DNA of 64,000 nucleotides, from assembly GCA_036266835.1 (NCBI GenBank), contig DATAXD010000011.1, positions 1-64,000 of the forward strand, given 5' to 3'. Origin of the DNA: Galbitalea sp036266835 (lineage in GTDB: Bacteria; Actinomycetota; Actinomycetes; Actinomycetales; Microbacteriaceae). Both the position numbers and the translations under genes were made by a program. This document shows, piece by piece, positions 8,775 to 17,295 of the stretch. The notes beneath the pieces are model-generated. The model ran no database searches. It saw only the letters and a program-made list of their open reading frames with translations, and was not told where the DNA came from. Position 1 is the stretch's first letter. Every line of letters begins with the position of its first letter.

Positions 8775-9481
8775 TTGATCGCCGCCAGGATCGTCTTGCC
8801 GTCCGAAACTGCCTTCCTGATGTCCGCGAGCGCCGACTTGACGGAGGTGCGCTCCGGCTCAAGCACGGAGTGGTTCGCGTTGAAGTCGGCGGGTGTCACG
8901 GCGAGCGATGCCGCAGCGACACCGTTCAGTCCGCTGGTTGCCGCCGCGATCTGGTTCTGCATGTCGGTGAGGTCGGCCTGCAGCGCGGGTGTGGACTTGC
9001 CGGCATCCGGTCCGGACAGGGCCGCGGCCAGCCTGGTTTGGGCGTCCGTCAGACGCGGGATGGCGGTTCCCGTCATCCGGTCGGCTGCCGCTGCGAACCG
9101 TGCCTGCGGAATCGCGACGGCGTACACGCGGTAGGTCAGGAAGATGGTCCGGTAATCCGCAGCGGCGGTGGCAACGTCGGTGTCCGCGGCGATCTTTGCT
9201 TCGACCGTGTTCATGCCGGCGACATCCGCGTTGAGTGTGGCGAGGATGGTCGCGCGATCCGCTGTGGTGATGTCCTTCGCGGCGTTGACCCGCGCGATCG
9301 CGGTGTTCAGCGAGCCGATGCGCTGCGTGGTCTTGATGCTGGCGGACTTCTGGATGTCAGCCAGCGTTTGACCGTGTGGCGCCGGTGTGGCGCCATCGGC
9401 AAATGCCGGAGCGCAGCTGCCCGCGACCAGGGCGATCGCCGCGGCCGATCCGATCAGCGAGGTGGTGAGAATGCGGTTCAT
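8771..9481 (-). CDS. Secreted alpha-helical protein of unknown function
   Basis: 236-residue protein with a clear signal sequence (MNRILTTSLIGSAAAIALVAG, cleavage likely after AFA near residue 28). The mature part is almost wholly amphipathic alpha helix rich in Ala, Thr and Asp (IKTTQRIGSLNTAIARVNAAKDITTADRATILATL..., LTDAQTRLAAAL, LQADLTDMQNQIAAATSGL), suggesting a helical bundle. A single Cys (CAPAFA) lies in the signal region. ATG 9481 is preceded by GGGAGC. Overlaps the small lipoprotein gene by 4 bases. Function unknown. Confidence 0.75.
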   Translation of the reverse strand: MNRILTTSLIGSAAAIALVAGSCAPAFADGATPAPHGQTLADIQKSASIKTTQRIGSLNTAIARVNAAKDITTADRATILATLNADVAGMNTVEAKIAADTDVATAAADYRTIFLTYRVYAVAIPQARFAAAADRMTGTAIPRLTDAQTRLAAALSGPDAGKSTPALQADLTDMQNQIAAATSGLNGVAAASLAVTPADFNANHSVLEPERTSVKSALADIRKAVSDGKTILAAIK

Positions 9482-9640
9482 GGTCTTGCTCCCGAGGTGT
9501 TGTCACGGGTCGGACCCGAGTGTCCGACCTCCGTAACAGTGCCCGAGCGAGGTTCGGCGTTGATCAGCCAATTGTTTGGATCAGGTAAGGGTGCGGCACC
9601 CCGCGAATCGGTCGGAGCGCCGCACCGTGCCGAGACCGCG

Positions 9641-10012
9641 TCAGCCCCGGGCGGGAAGCTCCTGAAGCGACCACGTGTTGCCCTCCGGGTCGGAGAAATA
9701 GACGAACCGTCCCCACGGCATGTCCTGCACGTCGCTCGCGCCGACTCCGGCCGCGCCGAGCTGGGCGCGGGCGGCATCCGCATCGGTAATCACGATCTGC
9801 ACGCCCTTCTGCGAACCGGGCGCCATTTCGGTGATGCCGGTTCCGAGAACGATCGAGCAGGCCGATCCCGGCGGCGTCAGCTGCACGAAACGGATGCCGC
9901 CGTCGACGGTGTGGTCGTGGTCGAGGTTGAAGCCGACCTGGTCGCGGTAGAAGCCGATCGCGCGGTCGACGTCGCTCACCGGAATGGCGACCAGTTCGAT
10001 TTTCCAGTCCAT
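9641..10012 (-). CDS. VOC family protein (glyoxalase/bleomycin-resistance fold)
   Basis: 123-residue metalloenzyme-fold protein. It starts IELVAIPVSDVDRAIGFYRDQVGF, the standard first VOC module, and the second half contains VQIVITDADAARAQL and GRFVYFSDPEGNTWSLQEL, the standard ending. Such proteins act as dioxygenases, lyases or antibiotic-binding proteins; the reaction here is unknown. It is divergent from the WYL regulator (137 bases between the genes), which is a likely regulator of it by position. Confidence 0.85.
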   Translation of the reverse strand: MDWKIELVAIPVSDVDRAIGFYRDQVGFNLDHDHTVDGGIRFVQLTPPGSACSIVLGTGITEMAPGSQKGVQIVITDADAARAQLGAAGVGASDVQDMPWGRFVYFSDPEGNTWSLQELPARG

Positions 10013-10149
10013 GGCCGGAACCTTTCTGTTTGTGGGGGTGCTTTCCTTGTCGTGTGGCCTCGAGCGTTGTTGTCGCGGTCAACCCGATACACCCAGCCTC
10101 TCGCTTATATAGGTCACTTTCTGTCCTGAATAGGGCGAGAATTGCGGAT

Positions 10150-11112
10150 GTGGCAGAAACGACTTCACGCACGCTCCAGCTCCTCAATCTGCTGCAATCG
10201 CATCGGCAGTGGAGTGGTCCGGAACTGGCTGACCGGCTCGGGGTGACCGAGCGCACACTGCGCCGGGATGTCGATCGGGTGCGTGAGCTGGGCTACCGGG
10301 TGGATGCCGTTCGAGGGCCTCTCGGCGGCTACCGGCTCGAAGCCGGCGGCCAGCTCCCGCCGCTGCTGCTCACCGACGACGAAGCCGTCACGATGGCGAT
10401 CGGGCTGCGAGTCGCCGCGCAATACGGACTCGTCGATGGGGAGCTGACGACCCAGACGGCCCTCGCGAAGTTCGAACAGGTACTGCCGAGTGCGCTGCGC
10501 CGGCGGGTCAACGCACTCGCGACCAGCGTGCAGGCGGAGACTCCGCGCAGCCCGACTGTGTCGCAGGATGTGCTCGGATCGCTCGCGCTCGCCTGCCGCG
10601 ACCGTGAACGCATCCGGTTCTCTTATGAAGATGGCCGAGGCGAGAAGACCGAGCGGATCGTCGAACCGAACGCGCTGGTCGCCGCGTCTCGCAACTGGTT
10701 TCTCGTCGCCTGGGATCTTCGCCGCGGTGACTGGCGAACCTTCCGGGTCGACCGGATCTCGCGGTTCTTCGGCACTCGCCTCCGATTCCCGCCGCGTGAA
10801 TTGCCCGGCGGCGCCGCCGCGTACGTCACGAAGTCCGTTGGGGCGCTCCGCCGTCGCATCAGGCTGGACGTGATCCTCGAGCTTCCGCTCGCCGAAGCCC
10901 GTGCCGCCTTCGGACCATGGGGATCGCAGGCGGATGCGCTCACTGCGACACAGACGCGGTGGCGCGTCGAGGCCGAGTCGCCTGAGCATGCGTTCGGCGC
11001 GCTCGCCTGGGTACCCGCGGGCGTCGCGTACACGCTGGAGGGTCAGGGCGAACTCCTCGACTTCATCCGCACGGCGGCGGAGCGGGCAGGCGCCGCGTCC
11101 GGAAGGAGCTAG
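10150..11112 (+). CDS. HTH/WYL-domain transcriptional regulator (YafY type)
   Basis: DNA-binding regulator of about 320 residues. The N-terminal DeoR-like helix-turn-helix is clear (TLQLLNLLQSHRQWSGPELADRLGVTERTLRRDVDRVRELGY, residues 6-48), with wing PLGGYRLEAGG. The WYL domain follows from about residue 140 (ERIRFSYEDGRGEKTERIVEPNALVAASRNWFLVAWDLRRGDWRTFRVDRI), and the WCX C-terminal extension ends the protein. GTG 10150 begins just before the HTH; the longer upstream frame has no family support. It is divergent from the VOC gene and may control it. The last codons overlap the convergent EamA gene by 4 bases. Confidence 0.88.
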   Translation: MAETTSRTLQLLNLLQSHRQWSGPELADRLGVTERTLRRDVDRVRELGYRVDAVRGPLGGYRLEAGGQLPPLLLTDDEAVTMAIGLRVAAQYGLVDGELTTQTALAKFEQVLPSALRRRVNALATSVQAETPRSPTVSQDVLGSLALACRDRERIRFSYEDGRGEKTERIVEPNALVAASRNWFLVAWDLRRGDWRTFRVDRISRFFGTRLRFPPRELPGGAAAYVTKSVGALRRRIRLDVILELPLAEARAAFGPWGSQADALTATQTRWRVEAESPEHAFGALAWVPAGVAYTLEGQGELLDFIRTAAERAGAASGRS

Positions 11113-12002
11113 GTGGTCGTCGCGCTGAACAGCAGCGAGGCGACGACTACCAGGCCGACCGCCACAAACTGCAGCTTCGTCATCCGTTCCTTCAGGACGG
11201 TGGCGGCGAGGATCACCGTGAGCACGGGATACAGCGCGACCAGCACCGATACGATCGCGAGGTTTCCGACGTGCAGGTCGAGGATGATGAGCGCATCCGC
11301 CACGGCGACGAGAACGCCCGATCCGGCCGCGGCGATCCAGGCGCGGTGGGCGGACAGCGTCGCGACGGCATCCGATCCCGGCTGCAGGAAGGCGAGCGCG
11401 CGGCGGCGGGGGATAAAGCGGATGGCGAGCCACACGATAGCAAGCACGACGAGGCCGGCCACGATCTCGAGCACCGAGGGGACGACGCCGGAATTGTGCG
11501 GGGCGAAGTCGAGGGCAACGAGAGAGGACCCGAGCAGCAGGCCGGAGGCGACGGCGAGCGCCGCTCCTCGGCGAGTGATGTGTGTGCGTCCCGGTTCGCT
11601 GCGCGGTGCCAGCAGCAGGAGGGCGACGATTCCCAGCCCGATGGCGACCCACGCGATCGGTGTCAGCGCCTGTCCGGTGATCACGGCCGCGGCCACCGGC
11701 ACAACCGACTGGATGAGGGCGATGAGCGGCGACAGCAGACTCATCGGCCCAATCGCGAGAACACCGTAGAACGCGAGCAGTCCGAACACGGCGAGCACAC
11801 CGCAGACCGTGCCGGCTTCGACAGCACCAACGGACCAGGTTCCCCCGACCAGCAGGAGCGCTCCGAAGATGGTGACGGTGGCAACTACGTAGTTGAACAG
11901 GGTTGCGGTGACGAGCGGGATGCGCCGTGCTGCGAACGCGCCCAGGAAGTCGGAAGCCCCATAGAAGATCGCGCCGCTGAGGCCGAGAACAACGACGATC
12001 AT
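11109..12002 (-). CDS. EamA/DMT family transporter
   Basis: 297-residue integral membrane protein with ten hydrophobic segments arranged as two five-helix EamA repeats, the drug/metabolite transporter layout. The first repeat begins IVVVLGLSGAIFYGASDFLGAFAARRI; the second ends VSVLVALYPVLTVILAATVLKERMTKLQFVAVGLVVVASLL, where the YPVLTVILA...LKER pattern is the standard EamA end. Substrate unknown. The gene converges on the WYL regulator with a 4-base CTAG overlap. Confidence 0.87.
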   Translation of the reverse strand: MIVVVLGLSGAIFYGASDFLGAFAARRIPLVTATLFNYVVATVTIFGALLLVGGTWSVGAVEAGTVCGVLAVFGLLAFYGVLAIGPMSLLSPLIALIQSVVPVAAAVITGQALTPIAWVAIGLGIVALLLLAPRSEPGRTHITRRGAALAVASGLLLGSSLVALDFAPHNSGVVPSVLEIVAGLVVLAIVWLAIRFIPRRRALAFLQPGSDAVATLSAHRAWIAAAGSGVLVAVADALIILDLHVGNLAIVSVLVALYPVLTVILAATVLKERMTKLQFVAVGLVVVASLLFSATTT

Positions 12003-12041
12003 GCAGCGTGTCCCGCGGCCACGACCGTCATGGAACCAAGT

Positions 12042-12920
12042 CTAGGGAACGGACGACGGGCCGCTCACTTTCGCGACGCGCTTACGACGCATCCGCAGGA
12101 GGACGACGATTCCGATCCAGATGACGGCACCGAGCACGAGCCACGGCAGCAGATAGGTCAGCACCAGGAACGCCCAGGTAAAGAACACGCCGAAACCGGA
12201 TAGCCCGCCGAAGAATGCGCTTGCTGGAGATGGCGGCCCAGTCGTCGCGATGACCACCGATGGCGCGATCAGGTGCAGCTTGATCGTCGCCATCGCGATC
12301 TGGTCGTTGAGGTAGCGCTGCTGCCCTTCGAGCGACTCGAGATCACCCTGGCGGCTCGAGATGTCGCTTTCGAGTTCGATCAGGTCCGAGGTGTTTGTCG
12401 CCTTGGCTTCAAGCGCGAGAAGCCTGGTGATTGAAGTCTGGAGCGCGGTAATCCGGGCAGCGAGGTCTTCACTCTTGGTCGTGACGTCATCCGTCGACTG
12501 GCTGATCGACACCACGCTGCCGACCTTCTTCAGCGCGGCGAGCGTCTGGCTGAGCCTGTTCTCCGGGATGCGCAGCGTCAGGCGTGCATCCGCGGGAGTC
12601 GTCTTCGTGGCGGCCGTCTGGTTGCGGTCATCGACGCGTCCGCCCGCATGGTCGACGATTGTCGCTGCCTTGCCGGCTGCGGAAATCGGGTGCGCGCTGC
12701 GGATGACTACGCTGCCGGTGGTAACCACCTGGCGGGTGACCGCGTCGCCGGCGGTTTTGGAGGCGCCGGTCGAAACGTGCGCATCTGTGCCGACGCCCGG
12801 CACCGCGGCACCGTTGCCAGCGGTCGAAGCGCCCCCGCCGGAGGCCGAGCATCCGGCGACCGAAATCGCCACCGCGAGCAGAATCGCGCCGAGCCCCGCA
12901 CTTCGTCGCTTGGTGAGCAT
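12042..12920 (-). CDS. DUF4349 domain lipoprotein
   Basis: 292-residue lipoprotein. The N-terminus MLTKRRSAGLGAILLAVAISVAGC has a lipobox (SVAGC, Cys near residue 24). The DUF4349 core covers about residues 70-285: VVTTGSVVIRSAHPISAAGKA and LTLRIPENRLSQTLAALKKVGSV, a coiled-coil stretch (DLAARITALQTSITRLLALEAKATNTSDLIELESDISSRQGDLESLEGQQRYLNDQ, quoted in parts), and a C-terminal membrane segment (FLVLTYLLPWLVLGAVIWIGIVVLL) with a basic tail. The start was set at ATG 12920 because it directly precedes the signal sequence. The role of the domain is unknown; members are anchored at the membrane at both ends. Confidence 0.82.
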   Translation of the reverse strand: MLTKRRSAGLGAILLAVAISVAGCSASGGGASTAGNGAAVPGVGTDAHVSTGASKTAGDAVTRQVVTTGSVVIRSAHPISAAGKAATIVDHAGGRVDDRNQTAATKTTPADARLTLRIPENRLSQTLAALKKVGSVVSISQSTDDVTTKSEDLAARITALQTSITRLLALEAKATNTSDLIELESDISSRQGDLESLEGQQRYLNDQIAMATIKLHLIAPSVVIATTGPPSPASAFFGGLSGFGVFFTWAFLVLTYLLPWLVLGAVIWIGIVVLLRMRRKRVAKVSGPSSVP

Positions 12921-12995
12921 GTCCCAACTGTGCCAGAAGTTTCGTGGGTAGCGAATCACGATTTGGCGTCTCTTGTGGGGGATAGTCTCGAAGCC

Positions 12996-13982
12996 ATGCA
13001 GCAGCGGATTCTCGGACGAACGAACCGCGGAGTCTCGGTGATTTCGCTCGGCACCTGGCAGCTGGGTGCCGACTGGGGCACGGTTTCGGAAGACGATGCG
13101 ACCGCCGTGCTGGCTGCCGCGGTTGATGCCGGTGTGACCATGTTCGACACCGCGGATGTCTATGGAGACGGTCGCAGCGAACAGCTCATCGGCCGATACC
13201 GGTCCGATCATCCGGATGCGGACATCTTCGTTGCGACCAAAATGGGCCGCCGCGTGGATCAGGAGCTCGACAACTACACGCTCGACAACTTCCGCGCCTG
13301 GACCCACCGCTCGCGCTCGAACCTGCGAGTCGACACGCTCGATCTCGTGCAGCTGCACTGCCCGCCGACATCCGTCTATTCGAGCGATCGGGTCTTCGAC
13401 GCACTCGACCACCTCGTCGCGGAGGGCGCCATCGCGAACTACGGCGTGAGCGTAGAGACCAGCGCACAGGCGCTGACCGCAATCGCGCGGCCGAACGTCG
13501 CGACCGTGCAGATCATCCTGAACGCGTTCCGGCTCAAGCCCCTCGCCGAGGTGCTGCCGGCAGCCCAGGATGCGGGGGTCGGCATCATTGCTCGGGTTCC
13601 ACTAGCGAGTGGGCTGCTCAGCGGCCGGTACTCAGCCGAAACGACGTTTGCCGAAAACGATCACCGCAACTTCAACCGCAACGGCGAGGCATTCGACGTT
13701 GGCGAGACGTTCTCTGGCGTGAATTTCGAACAGGGCGTCGAGGCCTCGCACGAGTTCGCGGCGCTGGCGAACGAGCACGGGCTGGAGCCGGCTACCGCGG
13801 CTCTGGCGTGGCTTGCCCAGTTGCCCGGGGTGAGCACGGTGATTCCTGGAGCGCGCACGCCGCAGCAGGCTCGCGCAAACGCGGCCGCCGGGTCGGTGGA
13901 GCCGCTCGGGACCGAATTCGACGAGCGCGTGCGAGAGATCTACGATCGCTATTTCGCGAAGGAGCTGGCAGCGAAGTGGTAG
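12996..13982 (+). CDS. Aldo/keto reductase
   Basis: 328-residue NADPH-dependent oxidoreductase with TIM-barrel fold. The catalytic tetrad is visible as Asp51 and Tyr56 (FDTADVYGDG), Lys82 (VATKMG) and His121 (LVQLHCPP). The family's substrate-orienting part is TWQLGADWG. The cofactor-binding end includes TAALAWLAQLPGVSTVIPGARTPQQARANAAA. The substrate is unknown. It resembles the YghZ/YajO-like group of short sugar or carbonyl reductases. The stop overlaps the start of the MFS gene by about 7 bases, so the two are likely co-translated. Confidence 0.9.
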   Translation: MQQRILGRTNRGVSVISLGTWQLGADWGTVSEDDATAVLAAAVDAGVTMFDTADVYGDGRSEQLIGRYRSDHPDADIFVATKMGRRVDQELDNYTLDNFRAWTHRSRSNLRVDTLDLVQLHCPPTSVYSSDRVFDALDHLVAEGAIANYGVSVETSAQALTAIARPNVATVQIILNAFRLKPLAEVLPAAQDAGVGIIARVPLASGLLSGRYSAETTFAENDHRNFNRNGEAFDVGETFSGVNFEQGVEASHEFAALANEHGLEPATAALAWLAQLPGVSTVIPGARTPQQARANAAAGSVEPLGTEFDERVREIYDRYFAKELAAKW

Positions 13983-15274
13983 ACAAGGCGACCGCGGCGT
14001 CGCCGACCAAACTCGGTCGCCCGTTCCAGAATCTTTTCGTCTCGAACCTCGCCACCAACCTTGGTGACGGAGTCATCCGCACCGCCGCACCACTGCTCGC
14101 GGTGCGACTCACGACCGACCCGCTGCTGATCTCGCTGATCGCCGCGCTCGCGCTCCTGCCGTGGTTGTTCTTCGCGATTCCGTCGGGCATCCTGATCGAC
14201 CGGATCGACCGACGCACCGCCCTGAAGATCGCCAACGGCATCCGGGTGGTGCTGGCGACCGGGCTCGTGCTGCTGTTCGCGACGCACTCACTCACGATCT
14301 GGTGGCTCTACGCCGTTGTGTTCATCGACGGTTCCTGCGAAACCATCTACGACGGCGCGATCAGGGCGATGATGCCCGGCATCGTGCCAAAGGATCGCCT
14401 CCCCAGCGCGAACTCGCGGATCGAGGCCGGCGAACTCATCCTGCAGAACTTCCTGGCCGCCCCGCTCACCTCGCTGCTGTTCGCGGTTGCCGTGCTCATC
14501 CCGCTCGGCGCGAACATCGGTTTCTACGCGCTCGCCGTGGTGCTCGCGCTGCTCCTGCCACGCGCCGCCTCCGGCAAACAGTTCACGGATGTGGGTGACG
14601 AGCCGAGGCCTAAGTGGTACCTGCAGTTCGTGGACGGATATCGCTTCATCATGGCCAACAGGATGTTCCGCACCCTCTGGTTTTTCACAACGTTCATCGG
14701 CCTCTGTTTCTCGGCGGCGACATCCGGACTCGTGCTCTTCGTCATCAAGCACGAGGGGCTGCCACCGAGCCTGTTCGGGACGTTCCTGCTCTCCGGCGCC
14801 GTGGGCGGAATTGCGGGCAGCCTCCTTGCCGCGAGCCTCAAGAAGAAGCTGGGCGCCGGCCCGACGATGGCCCTTGCCAACCTCGTCGCGTGCATTTCGC
14901 TGCTCGTGGTCGGAGCAATCCCATCGATCTGGGCGGCAGCGGCCGGATTTCTTGTCTCGTCTCTGGCGATCCTCATCTGGAACGTGCTGATCATGTCCCT
15001 GCGTCAGAGCATCGTGCCCGGCCGGATGCTCGGTCGGGTCCATGGCACCTGGCGCACGCTCCTGTGGGGAACGATGCCGATCGGATCCGTGCTCGGCGGC
15101 CTGCTCGGTCGCATCAATCTCACCTATCCGTTTCTCTTCGCGGGCGCCGCTGGACTGGTCGCGAGCATCATCTTCTACCGATTCCTGTCATCACTCCCGA
15201 ACCCCGAGGACGTCGACAACGGCGATCGACCGGTCACCGAAATCGGCCCGGCCGGAGTCACGCTCGAAGACTGA
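13976..15274 (+). CDS. MFS transporter (EntS-like, MFS_3)
   Basis: Twelve-helix major facilitator protein of 432 residues. It begins FQNLFVSNLATNLGDGVIRTAAPLLAVRL and has the cytoplasmic loop motif GILIDRIDRRTALKIANGIRV between TM2 and TM3. This pattern matches the MFS_3/EntS-like exporter group. GTG 13976 overlaps the aldo/keto reductase end and has a GGAG 11 bases upstream; the longer upstream frame lies fully inside the reductase gene. Export of a small molecule, perhaps a siderophore or drug, is the family role. The substrate is unknown. Confidence 0.85.
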   Translation: MVDKATAASPTKLGRPFQNLFVSNLATNLGDGVIRTAAPLLAVRLTTDPLLISLIAALALLPWLFFAIPSGILIDRIDRRTALKIANGIRVVLATGLVLLFATHSLTIWWLYAVVFIDGSCETIYDGAIRAMMPGIVPKDRLPSANSRIEAGELILQNFLAAPLTSLLFAVAVLIPLGANIGFYALAVVLALLLPRAASGKQFTDVGDEPRPKWYLQFVDGYRFIMANRMFRTLWFFTTFIGLCFSAATSGLVLFVIKHEGLPPSLFGTFLLSGAVGGIAGSLLAASLKKKLGAGPTMALANLVACISLLVVGAIPSIWAAAAGFLVSSLAILIWNVLIMSLRQSIVPGRMLGRVHGTWRTLLWGTMPIGSVLGGLLGRINLTYPFLFAGAAGLVASIIFYRFLSSLPNPEDVDNGDRPVTEIGPAGVTLED

Positions 15275-15356
15275 TCGCTGGGTTACCCGGGTCGGAGCCT
15301 CACGGTGCAGGCCAACGCACGGGAATTCTGAGATCGAGTGACCGTTGTAATCAAAC

Positions 15357-15926
15357 GTGACCAAGCTAATGATTATCGTCGGCAGCATTCGTGAGGGTCG
15401 TATCGGCCTCCCGATTGCCGAGTGGGTTCGCGCCGAGGCGGAGAAGACCGGCAACTTCGAGATCGATTTCGTCGACCTCAAGGAGTTGGGCCTTCCGTTC
15501 ATGGACGAGCCGAAGCATCCGCGGCTCCAGGAATACACGCACCAGCACACCCGCGACTGGTCCGCCCGAGTGGATGCCGCGGAGGCATTCCTGTTCGTCA
15601 CTCCGGAGTACAACTACAGCTTTTCGCCCGCACTGAAGAACGCTCTCGACTACTTGAACAAGGAGTGGTGGCGCAAGCCGCTCGGGTTCGTCAGCTACGG
15701 CGGCGTCTCATCGGGTACGCGGGGCGCGGCGGCCATCCTGCCGGTGATCACTGGCCTCGGACTCGTGCGAGTCGGTGCAAACGTGGAACTGAGCTTCGCG
15801 GGCACGCAGATTGAGGATGGCGTCTTCCACGCCGGTGAGAAGGAGTCCGCGATCCTGGAGCGCGAGCTGGACGAGCTCCACACGCTTGCCGCTATCCTCA
15901 CTCCCGCCCGAGGCATGCTCACCTAA
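15357..15926 (+). CDS. NADPH-dependent FMN reductase family protein
   Basis: 189-residue flavodoxin-like protein. The phosphate-binding loop GSIREGRIG (residues 9-17) and the FVTPEYNYSFSPALKNALDYL segment are the two signature motifs of NADPH-dependent FMN reductases and azoreductase-like quinone reductases. SYGGVSSGTRGAAAIL forms the third flavin contact. GTG 15357 precedes the first strand directly. It is followed by a strong hairpin terminator. It could supply reduced FMN to a flavin monooxygenase such as the one at 36866, but it is not linked to it. Confidence 0.88.
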   Translation: MTKLMIIVGSIREGRIGLPIAEWVRAEAEKTGNFEIDFVDLKELGLPFMDEPKHPRLQEYTHQHTRDWSARVDAAEAFLFVTPEYNYSFSPALKNALDYLNKEWWRKPLGFVSYGGVSSGTRGAAAILPVITGLGLVRVGANVELSFAGTQIEDGVFHAGEKESAILERELDELHTLAAILTPARGMLT

Positions 15927-15929
15927 CCC

Positions 15930-15984
15930 GAGGGGCGGCAAAAGGTCCTAAAACCGTCCCGGTTAGGACCTTTTGCCGCCCCTC
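15930..15984. terminator. 22-bp perfect hairpin, bidirectional terminator candidate
   Basis: Perfect inverted repeat: a 22-base arm beginning GAGGGGCGGCAAAAGG at 15930-15951, an 11-base loop, and the matching arm at 15963-15984. It sits between the convergent FMN reductase and SRPBCC genes. The A4/T4 runs inside the stem would give short U runs on either strand. A sister copy lies at 17296-17350. Confidence 0.75.
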
Positions 15985-15993
15985 ACGGGGGGA

Positions 15994-16437
15994 TTACGCA
16001 GACGCGAACAGGTCAGCCATCGCGTCGAAGAACGCGCCCCAGCCCTCGGCCGTGCGCGCGTACTCCTCGGGCGACAGGTTGCCGCCCGTCTGGCGGAACA
16101 GCATCTCGGTGCCTCCGTCGACCGCGGTCAGGGTGACTGTGACGGTCTCGCGGGCATCGCCCGGACGATCGGCGAGAGTCAGCACCAGCTTCGTCGGTGG
16201 GTCGACTGTAAGGAATTCGCCGTACCAGTGGATGTCGGGCACATCGTTGCCGATGATCATGGTTGCTTTCCACGCGCCGCCGGGGCGAACATCCATCGAG
16301 ACGCTGTCGTCGGGAACGTGAACTCCGCTGCCGCCGAACCATTTCGCGAAGTGCTGGGGCGTGACCCAGGCGTCGAAGACGAGCTGGGGTGGCGCGGCGA
16401 AAGTGCGGGTGATGGTGGCGCCTTCTGATTCAGTCAT
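15994..16437 (-). CDS. SRPBCC domain protein (AHSA1 type)
   Basis: 147-residue START-like protein of the AHSA1 branch: ATITRTFAAPPQLVFDAWVTPQHFAKWFGG at the N-terminus, then MDVRPGGAWKATM, GEFLTVDPPTKLVLTL and a C-terminal GWGAFFDAMADLF helix. These are the hallmarks of activator-of-Hsp90-like proteins found next to ArsR regulators. Its start overlaps the ArsR gene end by 8 bases, so the pair forms one operon. The role in such pairs is unclear; ligand sensing or detoxification is usually assumed. A second ArsR/SRPBCC pair lies at 44151-45055. Confidence 0.88.
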   Translation of the reverse strand: MTESEGATITRTFAAPPQLVFDAWVTPQHFAKWFGGSGVHVPDDSVSMDVRPGGAWKATMIIGNDVPDIHWYGEFLTVDPPTKLVLTLADRPGDARETVTVTLTAVDGGTEMLFRQTGGNLSPEEYARTAEGWGAFFDAMADLFASA

Positions 16438-16768
16438 GCGTCGTGCCTTTCTGTAGTGCCGTGAGGTGGTGGTTCAATTCGACGAAGCTGTGCTCCCAGA
16501 ACCGCCGGTAGAGGTCGATGAAATCGGCCGCGGGCCGAAGCGGATCGGCGACGAGCCTCGCGGGTCGCCACTGGGCATCCCGACCTCGGGCGATGAGGCC
16601 AGCCGACTCAAGAACGCGGAGGTGCTTCGACACCGCCGGCAGGCTCATCGCGAACGGTGCCGCGAGTTCATTGACCGTGGTCTGGCCCTGTGCCAGCCTG
16701 GCGAGGATCGCGCGCCGCGTGGGGTCCGCGAGAGCCGCGAACGTCCGGCTGAGTTGATCTGTGGCCAT
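16430..16768 (-). CDS. ArsR family transcriptional regulator
   Basis: 112-residue winged-helix repressor. ALADPTRRAILARLAQGQTTVNELAAPFAMSLPAVSKHLRVLESAGLI is the full ArsR HTH (residues about 10-55). No metal-binding ELCVCDL-type Cys motif is present, so it belongs to the non-metal group that accompanies SRPBCC proteins. ATG 16768 is chosen over the longer TTG start because it directly precedes the HTH. No ribosome site is seen, so the mRNA may be leaderless. Candidate operator halves AACCAAATGG and AAGTGGTT lie at 16781-16808. Confidence 0.9.
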   Translation of the reverse strand: MATDQLSRTFAALADPTRRAILARLAQGQTTVNELAAPFAMSLPAVSKHLRVLESAGLIARGRDAQWRPARLVADPLRPAADFIDLYRRFWEHSFVELNHHLTALQKGTTHD

Positions 16769-16780
16769 AAAGCCATAATA

Positions 16781-16808
16781 AACCAAATGGATAAATAAAC
16801 AAGTGGTT
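16781..16808. promoter_or_regulatory. Candidate ArsR operator region
   Basis: AACCAAATGG at 16781-16790 and, inverted, TGGTT at 16804-16808, just upstream of the ArsR start. The ten-base core AACCAAATGG is identical to the core of the perfect palindrome upstream of the second ArsR gene (44102-44119), which supports a shared recognition sequence. Binding is inferred. Confidence 0.5.
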
Positions 16809-16928
16809 AATTACCCGGGCGTATGAAAAGTGTTAGCGCCCCCGTTAGGGAGCATCAAATCGCTAGAATTGGGCCGCGATTCACAACAGCGCGAATCGCG
16901 CGCTCTCGACATTGATCTGGACCCCCGT

Positions 16929-17285
16929 ATGGTCGACACAGAGTTGCCAGCGGACGCGGACGCCGTGTCCCGCGCTGTCGCGCTGTTCCTGAGACGGATG
17001 GTCGACGATCCGCTCCTCGGTTGGACCTTCGAGGGCGTCGACCAGGTCCGCGTTCAGCGGCATGCGCAGACGTTCGTCGTCGCGGCGCTCGGCGGGCCTG
17101 ATCTCTACCTCGGACGTGACCTGCGCGAGGCGCACCTGCGGTTCTCGCTACGCAACGAACACTTCGACGCGGCCGTCGAACATCTCCTGGAATCGCTTCG
17201 CGATGTCGGCATCTCGGACAGCGTGACCGCCGAGCTCGCGATCCGCCTCGAGCCGCTGCGCAGCCAAATCGTCACCGCCGCCTGA
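16929..17285 (+). CDS. Truncated haemoglobin, group 1 (HbN-like)
   Basis: 118-residue globin. It binds haem and in characterised relatives performs NO dioxygenation or O2 binding in the cytosol. The sequence RRMVDDPLLGWTFEGVDQVRVQRHAQTFVVAALGGPDLYLGRDLREAHLRF has the truncated-globin pattern: the DPLL and F(E)GVD segment, then HAQTF in helix E, the ALGGP glycine motif and the proximal His (about residue 69) in REAHL, followed by NEHFDAAVEHLLESL. ATG 16929 is the best start; upstream codons lack similarity to the fold. It stands alone between the ArsR operon and a terminator hairpin. Confidence 0.8.
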   Translation: MVDTELPADADAVSRAVALFLRRMVDDPLLGWTFEGVDQVRVQRHAQTFVVAALGGPDLYLGRDLREAHLRFSLRNEHFDAAVEHLLESLRDVGISDSVTAELAIRLEPLRSQIVTAA

Positions 17286-17295
17286 TACTTCTCGT

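Noticed and set aside
12921..13412. N-terminal extension of the DUF4349 frame
   Set aside because: It overlaps the aldo/keto reductase gene and lacks a signal; the lipoprotein signal starts at 12920.
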